Assembly (NCBI RefSeq): GCF_002135435.1
Contig: NZ_NEGK01000010.1
Location: 62,001-126,000, forward strand
DNA from: Acinetobacter sp. ANC 3813
Lineage (GTDB): Bacteria > Pseudomonadota > Gammaproteobacteria > Pseudomonadales > Moraxellaceae
Direction of reading: 5' to 3'
DNA: 64,000 bases
The notes under the pieces were generated by a model that ran no database searches, had not been told where the DNA came from, and saw only the letters and a list, made by a program, of their open reading frames with translations. This document shows, one piece after another, positions 1 to 8,702 of the stretch. Every line of letters begins with the position of its first letter. Position 1 is the stretch's first letter. Made by a program: the position numbers and the translations under genes.

Positions 1-761
1 GGCAGGTTCTTATGATGCGATTCTTTCATTAAAACTGACGGCGGCAGCATGTTGTTTAGTACTGGCAAGCCTTCATCTTTCAGCTGCTGCACCACTTCTC
101 GCGGCAATTTTGCCTGCGCCTGATATTGATTAACCACAATGCCTTCAATTTCCAAACGGCTGTTATGGTCATCCTGCGTTTCCAGCACATTTTCAATTAA
201 AGTTTGCAGCGCGCGCTTTGAAAAGACATCACAGTCAAATGGAATCAGCACACGATCTGCAGCAATTAATGCAGACAAGGTAAAAAAGTTAAATGCAGGC
301 GGCGTATCAATAAAAACACGGTCATATTTGCCATGCAGCTGCTGCAGCGCATCACGCAGTTTATAAATTTTATGTTTAGACTCTAAAGCATGCGCCAATG
401 CCCCTAAACTGGGACTGGCAGGAATGACATCTAAATTTTTGAATGGCGACTGATGCACATAGCTTTCTAAGCCTTTAGAGCGGTTTTTTAGAATTGAGCC
501 AATCGCATTGCCTAGTAAGCCTTTGCTTTGCTGCGCGCCCAGCACTTCCTCAAAATAATTTTCAACATTGGGTTCTAAAGCCGGTTTGTCTGCAGAATAG
601 GTTGCATCATCGCCCAATAAATATTGGCTGGAATTGGCCTGCGGATCTAAATCAATCACCAGCGTTTTCAGCCCTTGATTCGCGCTGATCGCTGCCAAAT
701 TTACGGTAATGCTGGATTTTCCCACACCGCCTTTTTGGTTAAATACCACTCGTGTATGCAT
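1..761 (-). CDS. ParA/Soj-family ATPase (3' end outside window)
   Basis: A P-loop ATPase of the ParA/MinD family, acting in DNA or cargo positioning in the cytoplasm. The reading frame runs from ATG at 759-761 off the left window edge, so the C-terminus is missing. A deviant Walker A motif (KGGVGKSS) lies about ten residues in, followed by the Walker A' region (LVIDLDPQ, around residue 40) and the Walker B-like VFIDTPPAF; all three were read from the reverse complement. No ParB gene is visible, but the downstream side is outside the window. It could be the chromosomal Soj or a solitary ParA. The family call is firm, the role is not. Confidence 0.85.
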   Translation of the reverse strand, partial: MHTRVVFNQKGGVGKSSITVNLAAISANQGLKTLVIDLDPQANSSQYLLGDDATYSADKPALEPNVENYFEEVLGAQQSKGLLGNAIGSILKNRSKGLESYVHQSPFKNLDVIPASPSLGALAHALESKHKIYKLRDALQQLHGKYDRVFIDTPPAFNFFTLSALIAADRVLIPFDCDVFSKRALQTLIENVLETQDDHNSRLEIEGIVVNQYQAQAKLPREVVQQLKDEGLPVLNNMLPPSVLMKESHHKNL

Positions 762-919
762 TGCTCCCCCGTCTTATCTCTTTATTATTTCGACGCGTCC
801 CAGTCTACCTGAGAAGCGCCGCTGAAAAATTTATTATGTCTAACAATTACACTGTCTATTTATTCAGCGCTGGCGAACTCAAGCTAAGCGCCAGCCCTAC
901 AAAAACTCAGCTTAATGCA

Positions 920-1312
920 TTAGCCAAAATTTGGCTTAATGATCACCAAGCCAATAATTGCGGCCAATGAAACAACAGCAAGAAATAAGCCAGCACGGCG
1001 CTGCTGCAGCTGTACAGTATCAGTTTTACGGTATGCCTTGCTTAATGATGACAGCATGACCAAGAACAGCACCACTTTGGCATAAAACCATGGCTGTACA
1101 TCAAAGTTTTTCATCACCAATAGCGCAATGCCTGTCGCTGCAATCAGCGTCATGGACAAATGCTGCAGCGCAACAAAAAAAGTGCGTCCAGCTGGATTCG
1201 GCATATTGCCCTGCACACCTTTAAATAAGGTAAATGCTCGGCTGAATATCGCCAAACACGCCAAAGTCACCACAGACATATGGATGATTTTAATCAGCAA
1301 TTGAGTTTCCAT
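920..1312 (-). CDS. SirB2-family inner membrane protein
   Basis: A 130-residue integral membrane protein with four hydrophobic segments (about residues 6-26, 45-66, 73-92 and 108-126) and few charged loops. The length and pattern, including the histidine/methionine-rich first helix and the 'ALQHLSMTLIAATG' stretch, match the SirB2 family. That family was named for an invasion-gene regulator in Salmonella, but its biochemical role is unclear. It lies 16 bp after bolA on the same strand and is probably co-transcribed with it. Confidence 0.75.
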   Translation of the reverse strand: METQLLIKIIHMSVVTLACLAIFSRAFTLFKGVQGNMPNPAGRTFFVALQHLSMTLIAATGIALLVMKNFDVQPWFYAKVVLFLVMLSSLSKAYRKTDTVQLQQRRAGLFLAVVSLAAIIGLVIIKPNFG

Positions 1313-1328
1313 CGCAGTTCAATATCCT

Positions 1329-1637
1329 TTATGGCTTTGGCGCATGCGCGCATTCTGGGCTTGAAGTATCCTGCCCTTTCCATTCTTCCGGCAAGAAAGC
1401 GTGAATGGCTAAGGCATGAATATTGCCGGGACCCAGTAAATCACCAGCGGCAGCATAGACTTTTTGATGGCGCTGCACCAAACGCAATCCTGCAAAAGAT
1501 TCACTCACAATAACGGCTTTAAAATGTGATTCTTTGCCTGGGAAATAGCCGCCATGGCCTGCAGATTCATTCACCACCTCTAAATGACTAGGCGAAAGCT
1601 GCTGTAATCGTTCAATGAGTTGCTGTTCCAAGCTCAA
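1329..1637 (-). CDS. BolA-family protein
   Basis: A small BolA/IbaG-like protein. The family acts with monothiol glutaredoxins in iron-sulfur handling and as a stress or morphology regulator. The GHGGYFPGKESHFKAVIVSESF stretch (given here for recognition) and the later H-x-x-V-Y and IHALAIHAF segments are the hallmark BolA class II fold, with conserved His residues. There is no ATG at the N-terminus. I chose the TTG at 1635-1637 because a GGAG ribosome-binding site lies 7 bases upstream, giving about 102 residues; an earlier TTG at 1661 would add 8 residues. It is probably the first gene of a bolA-sirB2 unit. Confidence 0.82.
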   Translation of the reverse strand: MSLEQQLIERLQQLSPSHLEVVNESAGHGGYFPGKESHFKAVIVSESFAGLRLVQRHQKVYAAAGDLLGPGNIHALAIHAFLPEEWKGQDTSSPECAHAPKP

Positions 1638-1835
1638 GGCTGCGCTCCAAAATTTAATCAAAACTGATTTGAGTATACCGTGTTCTGCCCCTTGATTAGA
1701 TGACAGCAGTCAAAATTTAATTGCCTCTAAGCTGTCTAAAACATCCGAAATTGCTTTGTTTTGCTTAAATATTTAGCATTCTGCGCGAAATTGTTTTTAT
1801 TTTATGCAATTGAAGCAAGGTTTTTCATAAAGTTA

Positions 1836-1863
1836 TTGACCTTCGAAATGCTTACTGTATTAT
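1836..1863 (+). promoter_or_regulatory. sigma70 promoter of the tRNA-Gly cluster
   Basis: TTGACC at 1836-1841 and TATTAT at 1858-1863 are separated by 16 bp, ending about 10 bases before the first tRNA. No other promoter is visible between the three tRNA copies, so one transcript for all three is likely. Confidence 0.65.
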
Positions 1864-1873
1864 ACGTGGCTAT

Positions 1874-1949
1874 GCGGGAATAGCTCAGTTGGTAGAGCAT
1901 AACCTTGCCAAGGTTGGGGTCGGGAGTTCGAGTCTCCTTTCCCGCTCAA
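1874..1949 (+). tRNA. tRNA-Gly (GCC), copy 1
   Basis: The acceptor stem GCGGGAA pairs with TTCCCGC, and the D-loop (AGCTCAGTTGGTAGAGC) and T-loop (GGAGTTCGAGTCTCC) are intact. The anticodon loop reads CTTGCCAAG, giving anticodon GCC for glycine. The body is identical to copies 2 and 3. The three bases after the discriminator are CAA rather than CCA, so the 3' CCA of this copy is not genome-encoded. Confidence 0.97.
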
Positions 1950-1993
1950 AATTTTTTCATTCGGTTTTTTATTTAAAAAATTGGATAGACTCC

Positions 1994-2069
1994 GCGGGAA
2001 TAGCTCAGTTGGTAGAGCATAACCTTGCCAAGGTTGGGGTCGGGAGTTCGAGTCTCCTTTCCCGCTCCA
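1994..2069 (+). tRNA. tRNA-Gly (GCC), copy 2
   Basis: A 76-base cloverleaf identical in its body to copy 1, with anticodon GCC and an encoded CCA at 2067-2069. It is separated from copy 1 by an AT-rich spacer of about 45 bases that resembles the next spacer, which points to tandem duplication of a roughly 120-bp unit. Confidence 0.97.
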
Positions 2070-2115
2070 AATTTTTTTCGATTCAGTTTTTTAGTAAAAA
2101 AACAGGATAGACTCC

Positions 2116-2191
2116 GCGGGAATAGCTCAGTTGGTAGAGCATAACCTTGCCAAGGTTGGGGTCGGGAGTTCGAGTCTCCTTTCCCGCTCCA
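2116..2191 (+). tRNA. tRNA-Gly (GCC), copy 3
   Basis: Third identical copy, anticodon GCC, encoded CCA at 2189-2191. It is followed within 10 bases by an intrinsic terminator. It is the copy nearest the AT-rich orphan gene, so it would be the natural target if this tRNA serves as an integration site. Confidence 0.97.
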
Positions 2192-2200
2192 AATTCAAAA

Positions 2201-2231
2201 AGCCCTCATCTAAAGATGGGGGCTTTTTTAT
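2201..2231 (+). terminator. intrinsic terminator after the tRNA-Gly cluster
   Basis: AGCCCTCATC, loop TAAA, GATGGGGGCT (one G-U pair) followed by a T run. The minus strand also ends in a T run, so it can also terminate the gene at 2286-2954 from the other side. Confidence 0.88.
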
Positions 2232-2285
2232 TGTTGATTTTATTAGTATCAGCTGATTTCTTCCCACTCAAAAATCAGCTTCACA

Positions 2286-2954
2286 TTATAAAAACTTCTT
2301 CTCCCGTACCGAAATATATGCATATAAAAAAATTCCACCCAAATAAAAGAAAATAAAAAATATTTTAATGTAATTTTCTTTTTTATATTTATCTTCAAAG
2401 TATGCTTCATTAAAAACCTCAGAGTCATAACGAATATAAAACGCATAATTTCTAGAGAAAAAATTACTTTCAATATATTTTACATATATTTTTCTGCCAA
2501 TATCATTATAAAATGGACACCCAATCTCTGTGATCGAACATTCAACTAAAATATTAGTTCCTGATTTTATGTTTTTTAAATACAAACTCTTCCGTGATGA
2601 AGGTTCAATTAAGCTATCTCGCCCAGTTAAGCTTCCCATTTGGCGTGTTTTAATTCTTAGCTCTTGAATTACATAAGATCCTTCTTCTATTTTCCCCACA
2701 TCATAATAATAATTTGGATTTTTATAAAACAACGATACAACTGAATAAAAACAAGAGCCAATCAATACAAAAAAAATCAACCAAAATTGTATTTTATTAT
2801 TATCCACATATGCTAATAATGCGTAAAAAACACCTATATTAAATATTAAAAAATATGTAAAATATTCATCGAATAAAAAAACAATAAAGAGAATTTGAAA
2901 AATATAAAAAATAGGATTTTTTTTATTTATTAAAAACTCTTTCACATTACTCAT
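2286..2954 (-). CDS. AT-rich orphan membrane protein, function unknown
   Basis: I do not recognise this 222-residue protein. Three hydrophobic helices fill the first third (about residues 13-30, 33-50 and 56-75). A hydrophilic domain of about 115 residues follows, with a Cys pair (CSITEIGC), and then a last helix near residues 195-215 with a basic tail. The topology suggests an inner-membrane protein with one sizeable soluble domain between helices 3 and 4. Codon use is far more AT-rich than neighbouring housekeeping genes. Its position between a tRNA cluster and metabolic genes suggests a horizontally acquired cargo gene. No mobility gene accompanies it. Confidence 0.6.
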   Translation of the reverse strand: MSNVKEFLINKKNPIFYIFQILFIVFLFDEYFTYFLIFNIGVFYALLAYVDNNKIQFWLIFFVLIGSCFYSVVSLFYKNPNYYYDVGKIEEGSYVIQELRIKTRQMGSLTGRDSLIEPSSRKSLYLKNIKSGTNILVECSITEIGCPFYNDIGRKIYVKYIESNFFSRNYAFYIRYDSEVFNEAYFEDKYKKENYIKIFFIFFYLGGIFLYAYISVREKKFL

Positions 2955-3396
2955 GACTTATCACTCATTTTAAAATTATCTGTTCTTTTGATCTCTATAT
3001 TTTGAAACAGCAAAAAACTTTGATTCACGTAATTTACAGCACCTGAAATCTGTTCCAAAAATTTCATAAGTTCAGCTTTTCTGCTTGAATTAATTTCACT
3101 GTTCTTGGCTGTTTAAAATCATCAAACAGCTATCCCCCAAACTAAGAATCATCCACCATACAAAATCCAAATCATGATCGACCTTAGTTGTACATTTAAA
3201 CATCTTTTTATTTTTCATTAAAATATATTTATCTATTTTTCATACTCTTACATCCAAACACCATGATCAAAAAATAAAGCCTTACTATTGGTAGGTCTTT
3301 GGTAGGTGTATTTTTCTTAAGCGCCATTCAATACTCATTTTACGGTGAGCATCACCCATAACAATGACGACAAATAATGGTAGAAGGAATCGCACC
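2955..3396. other. AT-rich intergenic stretch with upstream region of the Fe alcohol dehydrogenase
   Basis: About 440 bases without a convincing gene. The left two thirds are AT-rich with no repeat of the tRNA 3' end that I can see. The right end holds the TTGGTAGGT direct repeat at 3288-3307 and the adh ribosome-binding site (AGAAGGA at 3382-3388). Confidence 0.6.
3288..3307 (+). promoter_or_regulatory. direct repeat TTGGTAGGT x2, putative activator site
   Basis: TTGGTAGGT occurs at 3288-3296 and again at 3299-3307, exactly 11 bp (one helical turn) apart, about 90 bp upstream of adh. The heptamer GGTAGGT recurs, inverted, upstream of the aldehyde dehydrogenase at 7001-7007. This is consistent with a shared regulator, plausibly the GAF-domain protein encoded between the two genes. 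The regulatory link is inference. Confidence 0.45.
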
Positions 3397-4608
3397 ATGG
3401 CTTTTAAAAATATTGCAGATCAAACTAACGGTTTTTACATCCCTTGTGTTTCACTTTTCGGTCCGGGCTGTGCCAAAGAAATTGGCGGCAAAGCGCAAAA
3501 TCTGGGCGCTAAGAAAGCCCTGATCGTGACCGATGCAGGTTTATTTAAATTTGGCGTGGCGGATACCATTGCAGGCTATCTCAAAGACGCAGGCGTCGAC
3601 AGCCACATTTTCCCTGGCGCAGAACCCAATCCAACAGATATTAACGTCCACAATGGCGTAAAAGAATATAACGAGCAAGGCTGTGATTTTATTGTGTCAT
3701 TAGGCGGCGGTTCTTCACATGACTGCGCTAAAGGTATTGGCTTAGTCACAGCTGGCGGCGGACACATCCGCGATTACGAAGGCATCGATAAAAGCACCGT
3801 GCCAATGACCCCGCTGATTGCGATTAACACCACAGCAGGTACAGCTTCAGAAATGACCCGTTTCTGCATTATTACCAATACTGACACACATGTAAAAATG
3901 GCCATTGTGGACTGGCGCTGCACCCCACTCATCGCGATTGATGATCCAAAACTCATGATCGCAAAACCTGCGGCTTTAACAGCAGCGACTGGTATGGATG
4001 CTCTGACGCATGCAGTTGAAGCGTATGTGTCTACAGCGGCAAACCCAATTACCGATGCCTGTGCAGAAAAAGCCATCAGCATGATCAGTGAATGGCTCAG
4101 CCCAGCGGTTGCAAATGGTGAAAACCTCGAAGCGCGTGATGCCATGAGCTATGCACAGTATCTTGCGGGTATGGCTTTTAACAATGCATCACTGGGTTAT
4201 GTGCATGCAATGGCGCATCAATTAGGCGGTTTCTACAACTTGCCGCACGGTGTCTGCAATGCGGTACTGCTGCCGCATGTTTGCGAATTCAATTTAATTG
4301 CCTGCCCTGACCGTTATGCGCGTATTGCACAGTTGATGGGCGTGAATACAGATGGACTAACCGTTAGTGAAGCAGCCTTTGCCGCTATTGATGCAATTCG
4401 TGAATTATCAGCATCTATTGGCATTCCTTCTAGCTTGTCAGAGCTGGGTGTAAAAGAACAAGACCTTGGCGTCATGTCTGAAAATGCGCAAAAAGATGCC
4501 TGCATGCTAACCAACCCACGTAAAGCGACGCATGCGCAAGTGGTCGATATATTTAAAGCAGCGCTTAAGCCAAGCGCATCTGTACTGAGCTTTAAAGCAG
4601 CTGGCTAA
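3397..4608 (+). CDS. iron-containing (group III) alcohol dehydrogenase
   Basis: NAD-dependent oxidation of alcohols to aldehydes in the cytoplasm, about 403 residues, the usual size of the family. The N-terminal nucleotide-binding part contains the GGGSSHDCAKG loop. The C-terminal metal domain has D-A-L-T-H (in ATGMDALTHAVEAYVS) and the family signature HAMAHQLGGFYNLPHG, which supplies the iron-binding histidines. An upstream ATG at 3364 would add 11 residues, but the ATG at 3397 follows AGAAGGA at good spacing. It closes with a strong terminator. Together with the aldehyde dehydrogenase at 7120 it would convert a primary alcohol to the acid. Confidence 0.93.
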   Translation: MAFKNIADQTNGFYIPCVSLFGPGCAKEIGGKAQNLGAKKALIVTDAGLFKFGVADTIAGYLKDAGVDSHIFPGAEPNPTDINVHNGVKEYNEQGCDFIVSLGGGSSHDCAKGIGLVTAGGGHIRDYEGIDKSTVPMTPLIAINTTAGTASEMTRFCIITNTDTHVKMAIVDWRCTPLIAIDDPKLMIAKPAALTAATGMDALTHAVEAYVSTAANPITDACAEKAISMISEWLSPAVANGENLEARDAMSYAQYLAGMAFNNASLGYVHAMAHQLGGFYNLPHGVCNAVLLPHVCEFNLIACPDRYARIAQLMGVNTDGLTVSEAAFAAIDAIRELSASIGIPSSLSELGVKEQDLGVMSENAQKDACMLTNPRKATHAQVVDIFKAALKPSASVLSFKAAG

Positions 4609-4633
4609 GCTCCTAAAGACTCTCCCATCCAAC

Positions 4634-4682
4634 AGCACTTTAAGCGCGAAAAATTCACCATACGCTTAAAGTGCTTTTTTCT
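4634..4682 (+). terminator. intrinsic terminator after adh
   Basis: AGCACTTTAAGCG pairs with CGCTTAAAGTGCT (13 bp, no mismatch) and is followed by TTTTTTCT. It separates adh from the following hydrolase gene. Confidence 0.88.
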
Positions 4683-4753
4683 TTGCTGTTGACAAAATTC
4701 CACTGTTCATCAAGGATGAGAGGCATCCGCGGCAATAATAAACAGAGCAAAAT

Positions 4754-5722
4754 ATGTCAGCAGTCCAAACCTCTCCAACTTACCAGCCAGACCATCTTGG
4801 CGCAGGCTATGAACAAGCAACTTTACATTTTCCAGATGATTTTGAAGGCCCAGTCACTGCGACCTTAATCCGAAAAAAAGCGGGCACACCTGTAAAAAAA
4901 GCCGTTTTGTACATCCACGGTTTTATTGATTATTTTTTTCAAACCGAAATGGCGGAGCAGTTTAACCAGCATGGTTTTGATTTTTATGCGCTGGATTTAC
5001 GAAAATACGGACGCTCTATTTTGCCGCATCAAAAATATTATAATCTGCGCGACATTAGCGAATATGATGCAGAAATTGATCAAGCGCTCGAGATTATTGC
5101 CGCCGAAGGCCATGATGCAGTCTTGCTCTGCGGCCACTCTACTGGCGGCTTAACCACAACCTTATATGCAGCGCATCATCCCAATCATCCACTGATCAAA
5201 GCGCTTTGGGCCAACAGCCCTTTTTACGATTTCAATATGAATCCAATTAAACGCAAGTTTGGCGTGCCGCAGCTGAGCCGAATCGGAAAATTATTTCCAG
5301 ACTTGCAATTTCCCAGTGAGCTGAATAAATGGTACACCGCGAGTCTGCATCAGGATTTAAAGGGCGAATGGGACTTTAGCTTAGACTGGAAAAAAACCAA
5401 ATACCCGATGGTTCGCTTAAGCTTTGTCACAGCCATTCATGAAGCGCAAAAAGAGATTCACCGCGGCGTAAAAATAGATGTTCCCGTTCTAGTGATGCAC
5501 TCGCATCAAACCAAGAACCCGCGAAAATGGAGCAAAGATGCGCAAAGCAGCGATGTGATTTTAGGTGTAAAAGACATTCAAAAATACGCAAAAAAAATTC
5601 ACGGCGATGTCACCCTCCAAAGCATTCATAATGGCCTGCATGATCTCGTGCTGTCCGAAAAAACTGTCCGTGACACTGTCTATCAGCAGCTGTTTAGCTG
5701 GCTCGCGGCTAAAGGGCTGTAA
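4754..5722 (+). CDS. alpha/beta hydrolase (serine aminopeptidase / monoacylglycerol-lipase-like)
   Basis: A 322-residue alpha/beta hydrolase with the nucleophile elbow GHSTGG (Ser about residue 127), an oxyanion-side HGF motif near residue 54, and a C-terminal acid and His (GLHDLV). The layout matches the Hydrolase_4 group of monoglyceride lipases and lysophospholipases. No signal peptide is seen, so it is probably cytoplasmic. It lies between the alcohol dehydrogenase and its presumed regulator, converging on the latter with a 4-bp gap. The substrate is unknown; an ester that releases an alcohol would fit the neighbourhood, but that is inference. Confidence 0.85.
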   Translation: MSAVQTSPTYQPDHLGAGYEQATLHFPDDFEGPVTATLIRKKAGTPVKKAVLYIHGFIDYFFQTEMAEQFNQHGFDFYALDLRKYGRSILPHQKYYNLRDISEYDAEIDQALEIIAAEGHDAVLLCGHSTGGLTTTLYAAHHPNHPLIKALWANSPFYDFNMNPIKRKFGVPQLSRIGKLFPDLQFPSELNKWYTASLHQDLKGEWDFSLDWKKTKYPMVRLSFVTAIHEAQKEIHRGVKIDVPVLVMHSHQTKNPRKWSKDAQSSDVILGVKDIQKYAKKIHGDVTLQSIHNGLHDLVLSEKTVRDTVYQQLFSWLAAKGL

Positions 5723-5726
5723 CGCA

Positions 5727-6902
5727 TCAGCTGCCGTACTGTTTTTGCTTCAGCAGCTTTTGATAGGCTGGATGCTGCTGCGGCATTAGCTCAATCAGAC
5801 GCTCTACCGCATCAATAGCTTCCGGAAAGCGCGCGACATGGCGCAGCAGCACATCAGAGTCATTGGCATTAAAAATTGCATCACTGAGGCGCGATTCTAA
5901 ACAGTCACGCCAAGCGCATAAAAACGGGCTTTCAGTTTTGGCTAAAAACACACCTGAGCACAGCTTCAGCGCAGACTCGGTATAGCCTGCATCCAGCGCC
6001 TGCTCTGCCTGCAAAAAATCTGCTTCGACATTGGCTAAAATCCGATAAGGGCGTGAACCCAGCATGCCGCCCAGCACATCACGCAGCTGTGACATTTCCG
6101 CCTTTAAGGTGCCAATACTGACTTTGCGTTCACCGTATAGCGCCTGATGCAGCGTATCCAGCGTCATGCCCTGCGGACACAGTGCGAGAATGGTTAAAAT
6201 TTCAATTTGCCGCGGTGTCATCACCAGCATTTTGCCGTTAAACAGCACCTGCGAGGCTGCAAAAGCGCGGATATAGAGCTGCTGCTGATGCTGTTCCAAT
6301 AGCGCGGCCTGCACGATGGACGCGCAGCGCTCAGCGGCCAATAAACCCAAACTATTGTGATGCTGCCATGTGGTCGACAGATCAATCACCCCGAGCACCT
6401 GTTTAGAGTACGGATCAATAATGGGCGCCGCATAGCAGACCCAGTCATGAATGGAAGCCATATAATGTTCATTGGAAAAGACGCAGCTGGACTGCTGGGT
6501 TTTCAGCGACAGCGCCAAAGCATTGGTGCCGACCAGCTCTTCTTTCCATTGCCCGCCCTGCATAAAGTGCACGCTTTCAGCTGCGCTTTGCATTTGCCTG
6601 CTGGACGCACTCCAGACAATCGTACTGCCGACATCACCCACCGCCACCACCATCGACGACTGCTCAGCAATATGTTTTAAATCTTCCGCACAGCGGTTTA
6701 AAGCATGCTGCAGCGCATCCGGCGCCTGCCGCTTTTCCTGCTGCAGCGGCGCTGCAATTCTGTCTTTAGGAATGGCAGCAGAACGTGATCTATGCCACGA
6801 ACTGTGAATGCTCTGACCCAGCTGTTCCGCATGCTGGGCAGAAAGACTATTGCTCTGCCTAAACCTTTCTATTTGTTCGCGTTTTTCAATTAAACTTTTC
6901 AT
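5727..6902 (-). CDS. GAF-domain transcriptional regulator with C-terminal winged-helix region
   Basis: The N-terminal part (helical segment with SWHRS, about residues 30-45, then a GAF-type sensor to about 190 containing VVAVGDVGSTIVWSAS and GTNALALSL) resembles the sensor half of AcoR-type activators. The AAA+ sigma54-interaction domain that normally follows is absent. Instead a segment of about 80 residues beginning TPRQIEILTILALCPQG has the look of an OmpR/BTAD-type winged helix, followed by an alpha-helical tail. Start: ATG at 6902 has AGGA 8 bases upstream; ATG at 6911 is also possible. Placed between adh and aldB, it is the likely regulator of both. AcoR-like naming in databases would be misleading. 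Confidence 0.75.
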   Translation of the reverse strand: MKSLIEKREQIERFRQSNSLSAQHAEQLGQSIHSSWHRSRSAAIPKDRIAAPLQQEKRQAPDALQHALNRCAEDLKHIAEQSSMVVAVGDVGSTIVWSASSRQMQSAAESVHFMQGGQWKEELVGTNALALSLKTQQSSCVFSNEHYMASIHDWVCYAAPIIDPYSKQVLGVIDLSTTWQHHNSLGLLAAERCASIVQAALLEQHQQQLYIRAFAASQVLFNGKMLVMTPRQIEILTILALCPQGMTLDTLHQALYGERKVSIGTLKAEMSQLRDVLGGMLGSRPYRILANVEADFLQAEQALDAGYTESALKLCSGVFLAKTESPFLCAWRDCLESRLSDAIFNANDSDVLLRHVARFPEAIDAVERLIELMPQQHPAYQKLLKQKQYGS

Positions 6903-6993
6903 CCCTGCCATCCTAAAGTTTTACAACTGGGGTGGTTTTTTATGCTTCCGTCCTCTTGCTCTTGTAACTTTTTTGTCAGCGGCTTGTAAACCG

Positions 6994-7082
6994 ACCTGCA
7001 ACCTACCTTTTTCCAACCTTATATTAGGTATGCTAGTTAAATAATGTACAGAAGTACCTTATACCAAAGCCGTATGCTTTGG
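6994..7082 (+). promoter_or_regulatory. putative control region of aldB
   Basis: This upstream region carries ACCTACC at 7001-7007 (inverse of the GGTAGGT repeats before adh), a related ACCTGC at 6994-6999, a small inverted repeat ACCT-TATATT-AGGT near 7017-7030, and a perfect inverted repeat CCAAAGC-CGTAT-GCTTTGG at 7064-7082. I could not find a -24/-12 sigma54 promoter. The ribosome-binding site AAAGGAAT precedes the start at 7120. Confidence 0.4.
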
Positions 7083-7119
7083 GATAAAGAACAACAAAAT
7101 TAAGCAAAGGAATATTCAT

Positions 7120-8631
7120 ATGCGTTATCTCGATCCTAATCAGCCCGGTTCAAAAATCCAGTTCAAATCTCAATACGAAAACTTTATTGGCGGCAAATGG
7201 GTAGCGCCAGTCAAAGGTGAATACTTTGACAATATCTCTCCTGTTGACGGCAAAGCCTTTACCAAAATTCCGCGCTCTTCCGCAGAAGATATTGAACTGG
7301 CGCTGGATGCCGCGCATGCAGCCAAAGCCTCATGGAACAGTGCATCTCCAACTGTGCGCTCAAATGTATTGCTAAAAATTGCCGACCGTCTAGAAGCCAA
7401 CTTAGAAATGCTGGCCGTGGCGGAAACATGGGACAACGGCAAACCCGTACGTGAAACATTAGCGGCAGACATTCCGCTCGCCATTGACCATTTCCGCTAC
7501 TTTGCAGGCTGTATCCGCGCGCAGGAGGGTGGCATCTCAGAAATTGACGAAAACACCATTGCCTATCATTTCCACGAACCTTTAGGCGTGGTTGGGCAAA
7601 TTATTCCTTGGAATTTCCCAATATTAATGGCGGCTTGGAAACTGGCGCCTGCCCTAGCTGCAGGCAACTGCATTGTCTTAAAACCTGCTGAGCAAACGCC
7701 TGTCGGCATTTTGCTGGTGGCAGAGCTGATTCAAGATATTTTACCAGCAGGTGTGCTGAATATTGTGAACGGTTACGGCGTCGAAGTTGGCCGCCCGCTG
7801 GCCACCAATCCGCGTATTGCGAAAATTGCCTTCACAGGTTCAACGCAAGTTGGGCAAATGATCATGCAATATGCGACTGAAAATATCATTCCAGTAACTT
7901 TAGAACTTGGCGGCAAATCACCAAACGTGTTCTTTGAAGACATTATGGACAAAGACGATGAGTTCTTAGATAAAGCGCTGGAAGGCTTTGCGATGTTTGC
8001 CTTAAACCAAGGTGAAATCTGTACCTGTCCTTCTCGCGCCTTAGTACAAGAAAGCATTGCTGATAAGTTCTTAGAAATGGCGGTAGAGCGTGTGAAACGC
8101 ATCAAGACGGGTCATCCGCTGGATACCGAGACCATGATTGGCGCGCAGGCATCTCAAGAACAGCAAGAAAAAATCTTGGGCTGTATTGCCACAGGTAAAA
8201 ACGAAGGCGCGCAGCTGATTACCGGCGGCGATCCACGCAATGAAGTGGGCACAGGTTTCTATATTGAACCCACCATTTTCAAAGGCACCAATGACATGAA
8301 GATTTTCCAAGAAGAAATCTTTGGCCCAGTGCTTTCAGTTGCAACCTTTAAAGACTTTGATGATGCAATTAAAATTGCCAATGACACCATTTATGGTCTA
8401 GGCGCAGGTGTCTGGTCACGTTCAGCGCATACCTCTTACCGTGCTGGCCGCGCGATTCAAGCAGGCCGCGTATGGACCAACTGTTACCACATTTATCCTG
8501 CTCATGCGGCATTTGGCGGCTACAAAAAATCAGGTATCGGCCGTGAAAACCATAAAATGATGCTTGATCACTATCAACAAACCAAAAACTTGCTGGTCAG
8601 CTATGATACCAAGCCGATGGGCTTCTTCTAA
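7120..8631 (+). CDS. aldB: NAD(P)-dependent aldehyde dehydrogenase, AldB/ExaC type
   Basis: Oxidises short aldehydes such as acetaldehyde to the acid. It has 503 residues, typical of the family, and reads very close to E. coli AldB from memory ([12 protein letters not shown] start, [33 protein letters not shown]). The general-base Glu is in LELGGKSPN and the nucleophilic Cys in [11 protein letters not shown] (about residue 300). The C-terminal substrate-site segment [19 protein letters not shown] is intact. A bidirectional terminator follows. It likely forms a two-step alcohol-to-acid route with adh, although the genes are separately transcribed. Confidence 0.93.
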   Translation: MRYLDPNQPGSKIQFKSQYENFIGGKWVAPVKGEYFDNISPVDGKAFTKIPRSSAEDIELALDAAHAAKASWNSASPTVRSNVLLKIADRLEANLEMLAVAETWDNGKPVRETLAADIPLAIDHFRYFAGCIRAQEGGISEIDENTIAYHFHEPLGVVGQIIPWNFPILMAAWKLAPALAAGNCIVLKPAEQTPVGILLVAELIQDILPAGVLNIVNGYGVEVGRPLATNPRIAKIAFTGSTQVGQMIMQYATENIIPVTLELGGKSPNVFFEDIMDKDDEFLDKALEGFAMFALNQGEICTCPSRALVQESIADKFLEMAVERVKRIKTGHPLDTETMIGAQASQEQQEKILGCIATGKNEGAQLITGGDPRNEVGTGFYIEPTIFKGTNDMKIFQEEIFGPVLSVATFKDFDDAIKIANDTIYGLGAGVWSRSAHTSYRAGRAIQAGRVWTNCYHIYPAHAAFGGYKKSGIGRENHKMMLDHYQQTKNLLVSYDTKPMGFF

Positions 8632-8653
8632 ATCCAGCTGATCTAATCAAAAT

Positions 8654-8682
8654 AAAAAAGCGGACGTCAGTCCGCTTTTTTA
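8654..8682 (+). terminator. bidirectional intrinsic terminator
   Basis: AAAAAAGCGGAC-GTCA-GTCCGCTTTTTT, symmetrical, between the convergent aldB and the HCCA-isomerase-like gene. It can serve both strands. Confidence 0.9.
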
Positions 8683-8702
8683 TTTCAGATTATTCTGATG
8701 CA

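Noticed and set aside
1889-2110. Open frame of 73 codons with an internally repeated peptide
   Set aside because: It is the translation of two tandem tRNA-Gly genes; the repeat reflects the tRNA copies, not a protein.
6903-7119. sigma54 promoter before the aldehyde dehydrogenase gene
   Set aside because: No TGGCAC-N5-TTGC-like pair, and the neighbouring regulator lacks the sigma54-interaction domain.
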